DNA from: Chryseobacterium sp. | GTDB lineage: Bacteria; Bacteroidota; Bacteroidia; Flavobacteriales; Weeksellaceae | Length of the DNA stretch: 64,000 nucleotides | Assembly: GCA_027492795.1 (NCBI GenBank) | Contig: JAPUEB010000006.1 | Location: forward strand, 248,001 to 312,000 | Reading direction: 5' to 3' | Shown here: piece by piece, positions 16,906 to 26,347 of the stretch | Position numbering within the stretch: the stretch's first letter is position 1 | How the letters are laid out: each line of letters starts with the position of its first letter | The notes under the pieces: model-generated | The model's input: the letters and a program-made list of their open reading frames with translations, nothing else | The model's database searches: none | What the model was told of the DNA's origin: nothing | Translations under genes and position numbers: made by a program

Positions 16906-16938
16906 AAAAAGACCGAATCGCGCGATTCGGTCTTTTTG
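16906..16938. terminator. Bidirectional terminator
   Basis: AAAAAGACCGAATCG pairs exactly with CGATTCGGTCTTTTT around a CG centre, between convergent genes; it has U runs in both directions. Confidence 0.9.
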
Positions 16939-18597
16939 TTATATGGTGGCAACTGTAGATGGCTTGTAATAATTCTGTGGTTTATGAAAACGGTAAAGAA
17001 AATCCAAATCGCTTTCATCCGGTGCAAAACCATGAGTTTTGATGAGTTCAATTTTATCAAAATATAAATCGATATAATGATCTACAAAATTCTTTGAAAA
17101 CGTTTCATTCAATAGGAAATTGACAAACCATTGGGTATATGATTTTGATATTTTTTTACAAAAAGGATTGTTTTTAGCAGGGAAAGCTTGTGCGACGTCA
17201 GGATAAATTTCAATGCCAAAATCTGGACAAAAGAATATAACCACGTTTTCAAAATCTTTAAAGTCTGAGAAATCATCGGTTTCATCACCAAAAAATCCTT
17301 TCTTCTGCATTCTTTCTTTTGATTCCTCCTTTTCTTTTTTGCTGAGATGAAGTTCTTCATTAAAGTCATTCATGGTTTCTGAAATAAAGCGGTTCATATC
17401 TTTAGGATGAACAAATGCCAAAAGACCACCGTGTTTTTTCTCAAAAGCTTTACGGTGCATCTTAAGCATTTCTTGGTTAGATTTCGCTATTTCAGAATCT
17501 TCCTCGTCTAGAAAAGCGACTTGCATGCGAGAAGACGCCGAGTTTTTTTCTTTGAGAATTGCGTCTGCATTAAAGTCATATTTATAGCTCATCCCAGAAA
17601 ACCACCACTCGTTTTTCCAGCGTACTATACCTATCATCAGTATTTCATCTATTTTTAAATCATCAGCGAAATCATAAGAACTCTTTAATAGGTTGAATTT
17701 TTTGTCCGTTGCAATATGTTCCAAAAAAATATATTTTGCGTCCTGTCCTTTGTAAAGAAAATGAGCTGTAATTTTTTTTGAAATGTTCAGAATATCGTTA
17801 TAAAGCGGATGCTCTTTTCCCAATTGATAGGCTGCGAACTGGCGCATCGTCATACCGACAAGCTTCAATCGATGTTCATTTACAAATTGGTCATCAGTTT
17901 CCTTCAGAACGGTTTCCTGCATTCCATACTCTTCAAATTTTTCAAAATTTATGGCTTCTATTTTCTGAATTAACTCGGGAACTGTCTGTATTTTTGTAAG
18001 ATAAGACGACATATTTAATTTTTTGATGTAGTATCTTACCTTGTAATAGTCGGTTTCTGTTTCGGGCAACGAGTAGTGTTTTTTCAAGGTTTTATTTTCT
18101 GGTGCATAATCAAATTCTTCAATCAAAACATCCATTGCAGCAGAAGCTAATTCCATTACAAAGACATCATCGAACAAAATAATACGGTTGGGATTTTGCA
18201 CGCTGAAATAGTACCAAATAAGAAAAGTTACATCCTGAGAGTTTATTTCATCAAAAAAATATTCATCAAACTCGCTTTCGTGATAGTAAGGAAGGGGTTT
18301 TTTGTACAGTTCAGTATGCGCGTTGCGAAACGCTCCAAAAATATTCGTTTCAGAAACAATATCTTCCAAATAGCAAGATAAAAGCAAACTGATTTCAGCG
18401 CAATCGTCTCCATCAAAAAAAATGAAATTTTTGTCGAAGGATTTTTCATTAGCTTTTTTTACCAATGCGTCATTAATGGAGTTGGCTAATTTCAGATAAT
18501 AAACGTCGGTAACGGCGTGTTCCTCATACGGTTTTGTAGCGGACCACTCGGAAATATAGATTTTGCTTTTCTTTACCACGGATAAGAGTTTGGTCAA
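16939..18597 (-). CDS. Large cytoplasmic protein of unknown function (DUF3843-like)
   Basis: A 552-residue protein without signal peptide or transmembrane helix, rich in Lys, Glu and aromatic residues. It resembles the Bacteroidota-only DUF3843 family as I remember it (N-terminal YISEWSATKPYEEHAVTDVYYLKLAN, central IVRWKNEWWFSG). I see no known catalytic motif. A charged helical stretch (LHLSKKEKEESKERMQKKG, about residues 410-430) may be a coiled coil. It is expressed alone: a terminator separates it from sufD upstream and another lies at its end. Confidence 0.75.
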   Translation of the reverse strand: MTKLLSVVKKSKIYISEWSATKPYEEHAVTDVYYLKLANSINDALVKKANEKSFDKNFIFFDGDDCAEISLLLSCYLEDIVSETNIFGAFRNAHTELYKKPLPYYHESEFDEYFFDEINSQDVTFLIWYYFSVQNPNRIILFDDVFVMELASAAMDVLIEEFDYAPENKTLKKHYSLPETETDYYKVRYYIKKLNMSSYLTKIQTVPELIQKIEAINFEKFEEYGMQETVLKETDDQFVNEHRLKLVGMTMRQFAAYQLGKEHPLYNDILNISKKITAHFLYKGQDAKYIFLEHIATDKKFNLLKSSYDFADDLKIDEILMIGIVRWKNEWWFSGMSYKYDFNADAILKEKNSASSRMQVAFLDEEDSEIAKSNQEMLKMHRKAFEKKHGGLLAFVHPKDMNRFISETMNDFNEELHLSKKEKEESKERMQKKGFFGDETDDFSDFKDFENVVIFFCPDFGIEIYPDVAQAFPAKNNPFCKKISKSYTQWFVNFLLNETFSKNFVDHYIDLYFDKIELIKTHGFAPDESDLDFLYRFHKPQNYYKPSTVATI

Positions 18598-18601
18598 AAA
18601 T

Positions 18602-18635
18602 AAAAAAACCTAACAGATTTTGTTAGGTTTTTTTT
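18602..18635 (-). terminator. Terminator of the suf operon
   Basis: AAACCTAACA pairs with TGTTAGGTTT around a short loop, with a U run on the minus strand, 35 bp after the sufD stop. Confidence 0.85.
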
Positions 18636-18669
18636 AATTCTTTTATGATTTTAGGTGATTTTTCAATTC

Positions 18670-19977
18670 CTAAAAGTCAATCTCCACTTCCAATTTCTCT
18701 GCCAAAAGTTTTGAAATTTTTAATTTTAATGGTTCAATATCAATATTTTGCATCGCATCATTTGCAAAAGCGTAAAGCAATAATGCTTGCGCAGAATCTT
18801 TCGGAATTCCGCGCGCTTGTAAATAGAACATTGCATCGTCATTCAATTGTCCAACGGTGCAACCGTGAGAACATTTCACGTCATCTGCAAAAATTTCCAA
18901 TTGTGGTTTGGTGTCGATTGATGCGCCTTCGCTCAGTAACACATTATTATTCTGTTGATAAGCATTGGTTTTTTGCGCAATTTTATCTACAAAAACTTTC
19001 CCGTTGAAAACGCCGTGAGATTTATCTTTGAAAATTCCTTTGTAGTTTTGATAGGATTCACAATTCGGTTGGTTATGATGAACCGCAGTGTGATGATCCA
19101 CCAATTGTTCTTTACCAATAATCGTGATTCCGTTCATAAACGAGTTGATGTTTTGTCCGTTTTGAATAAAATCCAAATTATTTCTCACCAATTTTCCACC
19201 GAAAGAAAAGGTGTTGACAGTCGCTAAAGAATCTCTTTCCTGCTTCGCAAAAGTATGGTCTACCAAATACGAAGTATCGGAATCGTTCTGCAGTTTATGC
19301 CAATCTGCTTTTGAATTTTTTTCCGCAAAAATTTCGGTCACGGAATTTGTGAACACAAAACTTTCATCAAAATTGTGATGACTTTCAATCACTTCTACAG
19401 CACCGCCTTCTTCTACAATCAATAAATTTCTGGTATTATAAAACGTGTTTTTATCTTGATTTTGAGAAAGATAAAAAACGTGAATTGGTTTTTCAATCAC
19501 TACATTTTTTGGAACTTTCAGGAAAAATCCGAAATTGCAATAAGCCGAATTCAAGTTCGTGAAAGCCAATTCCTGATTAGAAATCGTGTTGAAATATTTT
19601 TCAAAAACTTCTTTATGTTCAGGACTGTTTAATGCAAAATTAAAGGAAAGCAATTCTACATTTTCAATGGAAATTTTAGAATACTCTTTGTGTAACTGTC
19701 CGTTAATGAACACGATATAATCAAAATACTCTTCTCCAACGTGCAGATTTTCAAACTGTTCCTTTGAAATATTGTGATGGGGATTTGGAAATAAATTGTA
19801 ATTTTTCTCCGTGATTTCCTTCAGATTCGTGTATTTGTATTCCTCGTCTTTTTTCGTCGGAAAACCGAGTTGAAAGAATTTTTTCAGCGCAGATTTACGG
19901 TTTTCGTCTAAAAACCTATGTTGCAAAGTTTCTAAAAAAGAAGCGTGATTATTTTGTATATTTTCTAATAGTGCCAT
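18670..19977 (-). CDS. sufD: Fe-S cluster assembly protein SufD
   Basis: A 435-residue scaffold subunit that pairs with SufB in the SufBC2D complex. The N-terminal helical part (LGFPTKKDEEYKYTNLKEI) and the C-terminal beta-helix are clear; the family tail reads DDVKCSHGCTVGQLNDDAMFYLQARGIP. The His in SHGC is the conserved residue at the SufB-SufD interface. It is the last gene of the operon and is followed by a terminator. It is separated from sufC by a 190-bp spacer with four hairpins, unusual for suf genes, which normally abut. Confidence 0.96.
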   Translation of the reverse strand: MALLENIQNNHASFLETLQHRFLDENRKSALKKFFQLGFPTKKDEEYKYTNLKEITEKNYNLFPNPHHNISKEQFENLHVGEEYFDYIVFINGQLHKEYSKISIENVELLSFNFALNSPEHKEVFEKYFNTISNQELAFTNLNSAYCNFGFFLKVPKNVVIEKPIHVFYLSQNQDKNTFYNTRNLLIVEEGGAVEVIESHHNFDESFVFTNSVTEIFAEKNSKADWHKLQNDSDTSYLVDHTFAKQERDSLATVNTFSFGGKLVRNNLDFIQNGQNINSFMNGITIIGKEQLVDHHTAVHHNQPNCESYQNYKGIFKDKSHGVFNGKVFVDKIAQKTNAYQQNNNVLLSEGASIDTKPQLEIFADDVKCSHGCTVGQLNDDAMFYLQARGIPKDSAQALLLYAFANDAMQNIDIEPLKLKISKLLAEKLEVEIDF

Positions 19978-19997
19978 TAGATTTCTTTATTGATTTC

Positions 19998-20111
19998 GCT
20001 CTTTCAGAGCTTCACAAATTTTGTTATTTTTTTCTTCATAGCGCTTCGCACTATGATATTGATTTCTTCATAGTGCTTCGCACTATGCTATTGATTTCGG
20101 TGCTTCGCACC
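19998..20111 (-). repeat. Four hairpins with the same three-base loop between sufC and sufD
   Basis: GCTCT-TTC-AGAGC (19998-20010), CATAGCGC-TTC-GCACTATG (20037-20055, one mismatch), CATAGTGC-TTC-GCACTATG (20069-20087) and GGTGC-TTC-GCACC (20099-20111) follow one another, three of the joints reading ATTGATTTC. On the transcript (minus strand) each loop is GAA. No T run follows, so these are not ordinary terminators. They lie inside the suf operon message. Confidence 0.8.
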
Positions 20112-20167
20112 TTTTACAAATTCAGTTTCTTGTCCTCAATCTTGAATCTTGAATTTGGAATTTTGAA

Positions 20168-20911
20168 TTAGTTTACCAGCCAGTCGTAGCCTTTTTCCTC
20201 CAACTCAAACGCAAGGTTTTTGTCGCCAGTTTTGATGATTTTTCCATCAGACAAAACGTGAACGAAATCCGGTTGAATATAATCTAAAAGTCTTTGGTAG
20301 TGCGTAATGAGAAGAACTGCATTACCTTCATTTCTGAAAGAATTCACACCGTCTGCAACAATTCTTAAAGCATCGATGTCTAATCCGGAATCGGTTTCGT
20401 CCAGAATTGCCAATTTTGGATTGAGCATCAGCATTTGGAAAATTTCATTACGTTTTTTCTCGCCTCCGGAAAATCCTTCGTTTAAAGAACGTCCAAGAAA
20501 ATCTTTCTTAATGCTCAATTTTTCAGAGTTTTCACGAACCAAAGCCAACATTTCTTTTGCCGGCAAATCTTCCAAGCCTTTTGCTTTTCTGGTTTCATTG
20601 ATGGCGGCTTTGATGAAATTGGTTACCGTAACTCCCGGAATTTCAACAGGATATTGAAAAGAAAGGAAAATTCCTTTGTGTGCTCTTTCTTCGGGAGCGT
20701 CTTCAATAATATCTTCACCTTCAAAAATAATTTCGCCATCGGTAACTTCGTAATCTTCTTTTCCAGCGATTACCGAAGAAAGCGTTGATTTTCCAGAACC
20801 GTTTGGTCCCATAATCGCGTGAACTTCGCCTGGTTTTATTTCAAGGTTGATTCCTTTTAAAATTTCTACGCCGTCTTCTATTTTGGCGTGTAAGTTTTTG
20901 ATATTTAGCAT
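20168..20911 (-). CDS. sufC: Fe-S cluster assembly ATPase SufC
   Basis: A 247-residue ABC-type ATPase that drives the SufBCD scaffold. Walker A is GPNGSGKST (about residues 36-44), the signature is FSGGEKKRNEI, Walker B is LAILDETDSGLD, and the switch His is ITHYQRLL. Length is normal. It follows the toxin-antitoxin pair with a 33-bp gap, not sufB as usual. Confidence 0.97.
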   Translation of the reverse strand: MLNIKNLHAKIEDGVEILKGINLEIKPGEVHAIMGPNGSGKSTLSSVIAGKEDYEVTDGEIIFEGEDIIEDAPEERAHKGIFLSFQYPVEIPGVTVTNFIKAAINETRKAKGLEDLPAKEMLALVRENSEKLSIKKDFLGRSLNEGFSGGEKKRNEIFQMLMLNPKLAILDETDSGLDIDALRIVADGVNSFRNEGNAVLLITHYQRLLDYIQPDFVHVLSDGKIIKTGDKNLAFELEEKGYDWLVN

Positions 20912-20944
20912 AATATTTATAACTTAATGTGCAGATTTTCAGAG

Positions 20945-21316
20945 TTATAATTCGTAAAGAATAATGTCTGTCTCTGTTACATTTTTTAATTTTTTATCAG
21001 AAGTAACAAATGGTATATTTAGGAAAATTGCACTTGCAAGAATAACGCTGTCAGCAAATTTCAAATTATATTTTTTTCTTAAGTCAATAATAATGTTTTT
21101 TAATGAGGAATGATATTCAACTATTTTAAAATCATTCAACAATTTGGTAATTGTAAGTTGTTCATTTTCGGTCAGAAAATTGAATGATAAAAGTTCAATC
21201 TCCGTAACAAATGAAGTGTAAACATCCTTATTTTGAATAATTTCCACCACGTTTTCATCACCTTGAGTAAGGTAAATAATGATATTGGTATCTACAAAAA
21301 TTCTATCGGTCTCCAT
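20945..21316 (-). CDS. PIN-domain ribonuclease toxin (VapC-like)
   Basis: A 123-residue PIN-domain protein. All four acidic metal-binding positions are visible: Asp in IFVDTNIIIYL (about residue 9), Glu in VTEIELLSF (about 40), Asp in LKFADSVILASA (about 90) and Asp in FVTSDKKL (about 106), so it should be an active ribonuclease. The ATG lies inside the end of the antitoxin gene (14-bp overlap), the usual toxin-antitoxin arrangement. It sits inside the suf operon. Confidence 0.9.
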   Translation of the reverse strand: METDRIFVDTNIIIYLTQGDENVVEIIQNKDVYTSFVTEIELLSFNFLTENEQLTITKLLNDFKIVEYHSSLKNIIIDLRKKYNLKFADSVILASAIFLNIPFVTSDKKLKNVTETDIILYEL

Positions 21317-21488
21317 TTCTCAACTCTTCTTGCAATTTATTGGGGTCTAAATTTTCAAACGACTTTATCGCTCCACAATATTTTTTTGCATCAAATCCTT
21401 TTTGAGATTTTGCCTTTTTCTTTTGCATTTCTTTTAGAATCTTATTAAATTCTTTAGCAGTTGTATTTTTTTTGATAATTACAGTCAT
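21303..21488 (-). CDS. Antitoxin of the PIN-toxin pair
   Basis: A 61-residue, Lys-rich protein. The N-terminal strand and helix (MTVIIKKNTTAKEFNKILKE) resemble a dimerising DNA-binding half; the C-terminal part (KYCGAIKSFENLDPNKLQEEL) would wrap the toxin. The C-Y-C-G-like turn KKYCGAIK is seen in antitoxins beside Bacteroidota PIN toxins. It is identified mainly by position and size. It starts 30 bp after sufB and I see no promoter of its own. Confidence 0.8.
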   Translation of the reverse strand: MTVIIKKNTTAKEFNKILKEMQKKKAKSQKGFDAKKYCGAIKSFENLDPNKLQEELRNGDR

Positions 21489-21518
21489 AGGAATAATTTT
21501 CTTTAAAATTACAAAATT

Positions 21519-22967
21519 CTATCCAACACTTCCTTCCAAAGAAATTTCTAAAAGTTTCTGCGCTTCAATTGCAAATTCCATCGGTAATTTGTTTAATACT
21601 TCTTTGCTGAAACCATTCACAATCAATGCGATTGCTTTTTCGGTGTCGATTCCGCGTTGATTGCAGTAGAAAATTTGGTCTTCGCCAATTTTGGAGGTTG
21701 TGGCTTCGTGTTCCAACTGTGCAGTTGGGTCTTTTATTTCGATGTATGGAAAAGTGTGGGCGCCACATTCATTTCCCATCAACAAACTGTCGCATTGCGA
21801 AAAATTTCTTGCTCCTTTTGCAGAAGGCATTACTTTTACTAAACCTCGGTAAGAATTGTTTGATTTTCCTGCCGAAATTCCTTTGGAAATAATGGTGGAA
21901 CGAGAGTTTTTACCAATGTGAATCATCTTCGTTCCGGTATCTGCATATTGATGATTGTTCGTAACAGCGATGGAATAAAACTCTCCGATAGAATTATCAC
22001 CTTTCAAAATACAACTCGGATATTTCCAAGTTACTGCAGAACCTGTTTCAACCTGCGTCCACGAAATTTTTGCATTTTTTTCGCAAACGCCACGTTTCGT
22101 TACAAAATTGAAAACGCCTCCTTTTCCATTTGCATCTCCCGGAAACCAGTTTTGCACGGTGGAATATTTTATTTCGGCATCGTCCATCGCAATTAACTCT
22201 ACAACTGCGGCGTGCAATTGGTTTTCGTCTCTTGCAGGAGCGGTGCAACCTTCCAAATAGGAAACGTAACTTCCTTCATCAGCAATAACCAGGGTTCTTT
22301 CAAATTGTCCGGTTCCTTCTTTGTTGATTCGGAAATACGTGGAAAGTTCCATCGGACATTTTACACCTTTCGGAATGTAGCAGAAACTTCCGTCGGAAAA
22401 TACCGCAGAATTCAGCGCTGCATAGAAATTATCGCCTCTTGGAACGACTTTTCCGATGTATTTTTTAACCAAATCTCCGTGATTTTGAATCGCTTCGGAA
22501 ATTGAACAGAAAATAATGCCTTTTTCTTTCAAAGTTTCTTGAAAGGTAGTTTTTACGGAAACGGAATCCATTACAATATCAACTGCAACTCCCGAAAGTC
22601 TTTTCTGTTCCTCGATGTTGATACCCAGTTTTGCAAAAGTTTTCAAAAGTTCCGGATCAACTTCATCTAAACTTGCCAATTCCGGTTTTTGTTTTGGTGC
22701 GGCGTAATAGGAAATTGCTTGAAAATCAGGCTTTTCGTAAGTGATATTTGCCCAATCCGGTTCTTCCATTTTTTGCCAAATTCTGAAAGATTCCAAACGC
22801 CAATCGGTCATCCAACTTGGCTCGTTTTTCTTTTCGGAAATCATACGGACAATGTCCTCGTTTAAACCAATAGGAAAATCCTCGTATTCTATATCTGTAT
22901 AAAATCCCGCTTCGTATTCTTTGGTTTTCAGATCTTCTCGGAGATCGTCTTCGGTATATTTTGCCAT
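21519..22967 (-). CDS. sufB: Fe-S cluster assembly protein SufB
   Basis: A 482-residue scaffold protein that carries the nascent cluster. Family blocks are [49 protein letters not shown], and the beta-helix end [42 protein letters not shown]. The conserved Cys of NQCDSLL / GxxC and the Glu of EHEATTS are present. It is the second gene of the operon, after sufA and a 75-bp repeat-rich gap. Confidence 0.97.
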   Translation of the reverse strand: MAKYTEDDLREDLKTKEYEAGFYTDIEYEDFPIGLNEDIVRMISEKKNEPSWMTDWRLESFRIWQKMEEPDWANITYEKPDFQAISYYAAPKQKPELASLDEVDPELLKTFAKLGINIEEQKRLSGVAVDIVMDSVSVKTTFQETLKEKGIIFCSISEAIQNHGDLVKKYIGKVVPRGDNFYAALNSAVFSDGSFCYIPKGVKCPMELSTYFRINKEGTGQFERTLVIADEGSYVSYLEGCTAPARDENQLHAAVVELIAMDDAEIKYSTVQNWFPGDANGKGGVFNFVTKRGVCEKNAKISWTQVETGSAVTWKYPSCILKGDNSIGEFYSIAVTNNHQYADTGTKMIHIGKNSRSTIISKGISAGKSNNSYRGLVKVMPSAKGARNFSQCDSLLMGNECGAHTFPYIEIKDPTAQLEHEATTSKIGEDQIFYCNQRGIDTEKAIALIVNGFSKEVLNKLPMEFAIEAQKLLEISLEGSVG

Positions 22968-22974
22968 AAAATTA

Positions 22975-23036
22975 GATTTCAGATTTCAGATTTCAGATTT
23001 CAGACGAGAAAAGTCTGTTGTCTGATGTCTGAAATC
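22975..23036. repeat. Tandem AGATTTC words and inverted partner before sufB
   Basis: Four repeats of AGATTTC(AG) run from 22975 to about 23003, and the inverse words TGTCTGATGTCTGAAATCTAG follow. The stretch can fold as one hairpin between sufA and sufB. Confidence 0.75.
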
Positions 23037-23042
23037 TAGTGT

Positions 23043-23372
23043 CTATAAACTAAAAGATTCGCCACAACCACAAGTTCTTGAAGCATTCGGATTATTAAAA
23101 ACAAATCCTTTTCCGTTCAGTCCGCCAGAAAACTCAAGCGTTGTTCCTGCAAGATATAGGATGGATTTTTTTTCAATAATGACCTTTATGCCGTTATCTT
23201 CAAAAATTTGGTCGTTTTCTTCCTTTTTATTATCGAATTTCAAAACATATTCAAGCCCAGAACATCCACCGCTTTTCACACCAACACGAATGTAGTCGGT
23301 TTCTGGGTTGAAACCGTCTTCCGTCATCAGTTGGATGGCTTTTTGTTTTGCTGTGTCGCTAACTTTAATCAT
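23043..23372 (-). CDS. sufA: A-type Fe-S carrier (SufA/IscA family)
   Basis: A 109-residue HesB/IscA-fold protein that carries Fe-S clusters to targets. The three ligand Cys residues are in GGCSGLEYV and TCGCGESFSL (C-x~60-CxC). An extension of two or three charged residues in KKEENDQIFEDNG is normal. First gene of the suf operon, with a strong promoter 29 bp before the ATG. Confidence 0.95.
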   Translation of the reverse strand: MIKVSDTAKQKAIQLMTEDGFNPETDYIRVGVKSGGCSGLEYVLKFDNKKEENDQIFEDNGIKVIIEKKSILYLAGTTLEFSGGLNGKGFVFNNPNASRTCGCGESFSL

Positions 23373-23400
23373 TGTTTTTATTTAGAATGATTTTAGATTG

Positions 23401-23431
23401 CAAATATACAAGGTATTAAATTGATAATCAA
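23401..23431 (-). promoter_or_regulatory. suf operon promoter (TTG-N20-TATATTTG)
   Basis: On the minus strand TTG (23431-23429) precedes TATATTTG (23408-23401) by 20 bp. The transcript start would be about 20 nt upstream of sufA. Confidence 0.7.
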
Positions 23432-23606
23432 ATTTGTTGTTTTCTTTTAACTATAATTATGATTGATATTCTTTTATTCGATGATTTTTCTTTCTAGTAA
23501 AATTCTAAGGGAAATAGTTCTAAGGTTCTTGCTTTTTCAAGAAGCAGTATAACTCATGCAAACAACAAATTTTTATTATCTTTCCCATTCCAAATTTTTT
23601 TTGAAT

Positions 23607-25451
23607 ATGAAAAAGAACCTCTTCATATTGGTTTTATTGGTGTTTGGTAGTTTTCAGGCACAAAAAGTACCTTATTATCAGCAATTTGCAAAGTATAAAA
23701 TGGACATCGACATCGATGCTAAAAACTTTACATACACCGGAAATCAAACTTTAACCTATACCAATAATTCTCCTGATGAGCTGAAAGTTGTGTATTTTCA
23801 TCTTTATTGGAATGCCTTTAAGGCAGGTTCTATGATGGATCAACGCGCTCAAAGTCAAGGAAAAGTTGGAGATTCCAGATTGCAGGTTAATGGTGTTTCA
23901 AGATTGGCCTCTATTCCAAAAAATGAGGAAGGAGCGCAAAACATTCACTGGATTAAGCAAAATGGTAAAAATTTGAAGTTTGAAATTCAGGAAACCATTA
24001 TGAAAGTGGAGCTTGCAGAAGCTATAAAACCCAATTCTTCTACCACATTCACGATGGAGTGGGATGCTGTAATTCCTATGCAAATTCGCCGTTCGGGAAG
24101 AAATAACCGTGAAGGAATCGACATGTCGATGACGCAATGGTACCCAAAAATTGCAGAATACGATTACGAAGGATGGGGAACTTTTGACTATATCGGAAGA
24201 GAATTTCATGCGCCGTTTGCAGATTTTGAGGTGAATATTAAAATCGATAAAGATTATGTGATTGGCGCAGGTGGAACTTTGGAAAATCCTTTAGAGGTAA
24301 AAGGTTACGACCAAAATGCTTCCATTAAAACAGATTCAAAAAATAAGGCAACTTGGAAATGGACAGCAAAAAATATCCTCGATTTTGCTTTTGCTGCCGA
24401 CAAAGATTATACGGTGGAAACTTTCACGATTCTGGACGGTCCGAAAATCTATTACGTTTATCAAAAATCCGAAAAAACCAAACTTTGGGAAGAAAGTAAG
24501 CCTTACGTTACCAAATTTTTCCAACTTATGAATGCCACGATGGGGAAATACGCTTATCCGAGTTACGCTTTTATACAAGGCGGCGACGGCGGAATGGAAT
24601 ACGGAATGTGCACCTTGATGCTTGGTGAAGGAAGAAGCTTGGAAGGATTGGTAGGTTTAATGGTTCACGAAGGAGGACACTCTTGGAACCAGCACATGTT
24701 GGCCTTCAACGAAAGCGTTCGACCTTGGATGGATGAGGGTTTTACAAGCTATTATGATGATTTGATTATGCATCAGCTTTTTCCGCCAAAAGAACCTGTC
24801 GCGAATCCGTTTCTTGGTTCCATAAAATCTTATGTTAATTTTACAAAAACCGGAAAAGAAGAACCAGCGGTTTGGTTAGCCGATCATCACGACGGCGGAA
24901 GTGCTTACTCCATAGCATCTTATGTAAAAGGAAGCCTTTTTTTGGTGCAATTGGGCTATATCGTGGGCGAACAAAATTTGTCATTAATCATGAAAGAATT
25001 TTTCAACCAATGGAAAATGAAACATCCAACCGACAGAGATTTCCTGCACATTGCCCAAAAAATTTCGGGAATGGATTTGCAATGGTTTCTGCATTATTGG
25101 ATCAATACCACGAAAACAATTGACTATTCCATAAAAAATGTGGAATACGGAAAAGATACCACCACAATTACACTTGCCAACAACGGCGGAGTACCAATGC
25201 CGATAGATTTTTCAGTTTTAACTAAGGAAAACAAGGTGGTAAATTACCAAATCCCGATGAATATGACGAGAGAATGGAAAAAGAACGATATTTACGGTGA
25301 TTTTAAAACATTAAAATATTGGGCTTGGACACAGAAAGAATATTCTTTCACCATTCCGTTTTCAAAATCGCAAATTTCTGCTTTAGGGATAGATTTTTCT
25401 CAGCGACTTGCAGATATAAATCAAGAGGATAACTTTGTGGAAGTGAAATAA
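23607..25451 (+). CDS. M1 family zinc metallopeptidase
   Basis: A 614-residue secreted aminopeptidase-like enzyme. Signal peptide about 1-18 (ends GSFQAQ). The N-terminal beta domain includes LTYTNNSPDELKVVYFHLYWNAF. The zinc site is HEGGH (about residues 353-357) followed 18 residues later by the Glu of MDEGFTSYYDDL, the HExxH-x18-E pattern of M1. The exopeptidase GxMEN-type motif corresponds to GGDGGMEYGM. The ATG at 23607 is preferred over the in-frame start at 23556 because the signal peptide begins there. Confidence 0.93.
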   Translation: MKKNLFILVLLVFGSFQAQKVPYYQQFAKYKMDIDIDAKNFTYTGNQTLTYTNNSPDELKVVYFHLYWNAFKAGSMMDQRAQSQGKVGDSRLQVNGVSRLASIPKNEEGAQNIHWIKQNGKNLKFEIQETIMKVELAEAIKPNSSTTFTMEWDAVIPMQIRRSGRNNREGIDMSMTQWYPKIAEYDYEGWGTFDYIGREFHAPFADFEVNIKIDKDYVIGAGGTLENPLEVKGYDQNASIKTDSKNKATWKWTAKNILDFAFAADKDYTVETFTILDGPKIYYVYQKSEKTKLWEESKPYVTKFFQLMNATMGKYAYPSYAFIQGGDGGMEYGMCTLMLGEGRSLEGLVGLMVHEGGHSWNQHMLAFNESVRPWMDEGFTSYYDDLIMHQLFPPKEPVANPFLGSIKSYVNFTKTGKEEPAVWLADHHDGGSAYSIASYVKGSLFLVQLGYIVGEQNLSLIMKEFFNQWKMKHPTDRDFLHIAQKISGMDLQWFLHYWINTTKTIDYSIKNVEYGKDTTTITLANNGGVPMPIDFSVLTKENKVVNYQIPMNMTREWKKNDIYGDFKTLKYWAWTQKEYSFTIPFSKSQISALGIDFSQRLADINQEDNFVEVK

Positions 25452-25454
25452 TTT

Positions 25455-25555
25455 TTGTTTGAGAATTTGAAATTGTTTGACAGATTTGATAAAGTTCTTT
25501 GCTCAAACGACTTCAAACAAAATCAAACAAAGTCAAACCATATTAAACCAAAAAA
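25455..25555. repeat. Spacer of TTTGA / TCAAAC words, copy 2
   Basis: TTTGTTTGAG, TTGTTTGAC and TTTGATAAAG are answered by CTCAAACG, CTTCAAAC, ATCAAACA, GTCAAACC and ATTAAACC. It ends AAACCAAAAAAC just before the coaX ATG. The layout is the same as the spacer at 7935-8041. Confidence 0.7.
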
Positions 25556-25559
25556 CCAA

Positions 25560-26318
25560 ATGACTTCAATTGTAATAAACATCGGGAATACCAATATCCG
25601 TTTCGGACTTTTTGATGATGATAACTGCGATATTTCGTGGATTATGAACACCAAGCCGTACCGAACCAGCGACGAGCTGCAAATGCAGTTCATGATGATG
25701 TATCAAACACACAAAATTGAAGCGGAACAAATTGAAAAAATCATCATAGGTTCAGTAGTTCCGCAGCTTACTCATGACGTGGTACGAGCGATTGAAAAGA
25801 TTCATGGTAAAAAACCGGTTATTGTGGATAGAACTACACCTTCCGATGTTCAGCCAAAATCGAAACAGATGGGAACCGATATTTATGCCAATTTAGTTGC
25901 TGCACATTACCTTTATCCCGGAAAAAAGAAAATTATTTTTGATTTCGGAACTGCACTCACCGCAAGTTGTATCGACGAAAATGGAGAAACCATCGGTGTA
26001 ATTATCGCTCCAGGAATTATTACTTCTTTAAATTCTCTAATTCACGACACCGCGCAACTTCCTGAAATAGAATTGGTAAAGCCAAAATCGGTTTTAGGTT
26101 TAGACACGGTTTCCTGTATGCAAAGCGGAATGGTTTACGGATTTTTGGGAATGGTAGAAGGTTTTGTAGATCGAATTAATGACGAAGTTCAGGATGATTG
26201 TTTTGTAGTTGCAACTGGCGGCGTTTCGCACGTTTATAAGCCTTTAACGGATAAAATTCACGTTGCAGACCGTCTTCACACTTTGAAAGGTTTGTATTTT
26301 TTGGGTAAAGATTTGTAG
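25560..26318 (+). CDS. coaX: Type III pantothenate kinase
   Basis: Phosphorylates pantothenate, the first committed step of CoA synthesis. The 252-residue protein opens with the phosphate-binding motif INIGNTNIRFGLFD, has GSVVPQL, KQMGTDIYANLVAAH, and the second Asp motif FDFGTALTASCID, and ends with VATGGVSHVY. The ATG at 25560 follows the repeat spacer; the upstream in-frame codons are that repeat translated. CoaBC, later in the pathway, is at 42984-44180. Confidence 0.96.
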   Translation: MTSIVINIGNTNIRFGLFDDDNCDISWIMNTKPYRTSDELQMQFMMMYQTHKIEAEQIEKIIIGSVVPQLTHDVVRAIEKIHGKKPVIVDRTTPSDVQPKSKQMGTDIYANLVAAHYLYPGKKKIIFDFGTALTASCIDENGETIGVIIAPGIITSLNSLIHDTAQLPEIELVKPKSVLGLDTVSCMQSGMVYGFLGMVEGFVDRINDEVQDDCFVVATGGVSHVYKPLTDKIHVADRLHTLKGLYFLGKDL

Positions 26319-26347
26319 AGAAGCCATTTATCGAGTACCACGAAAGT

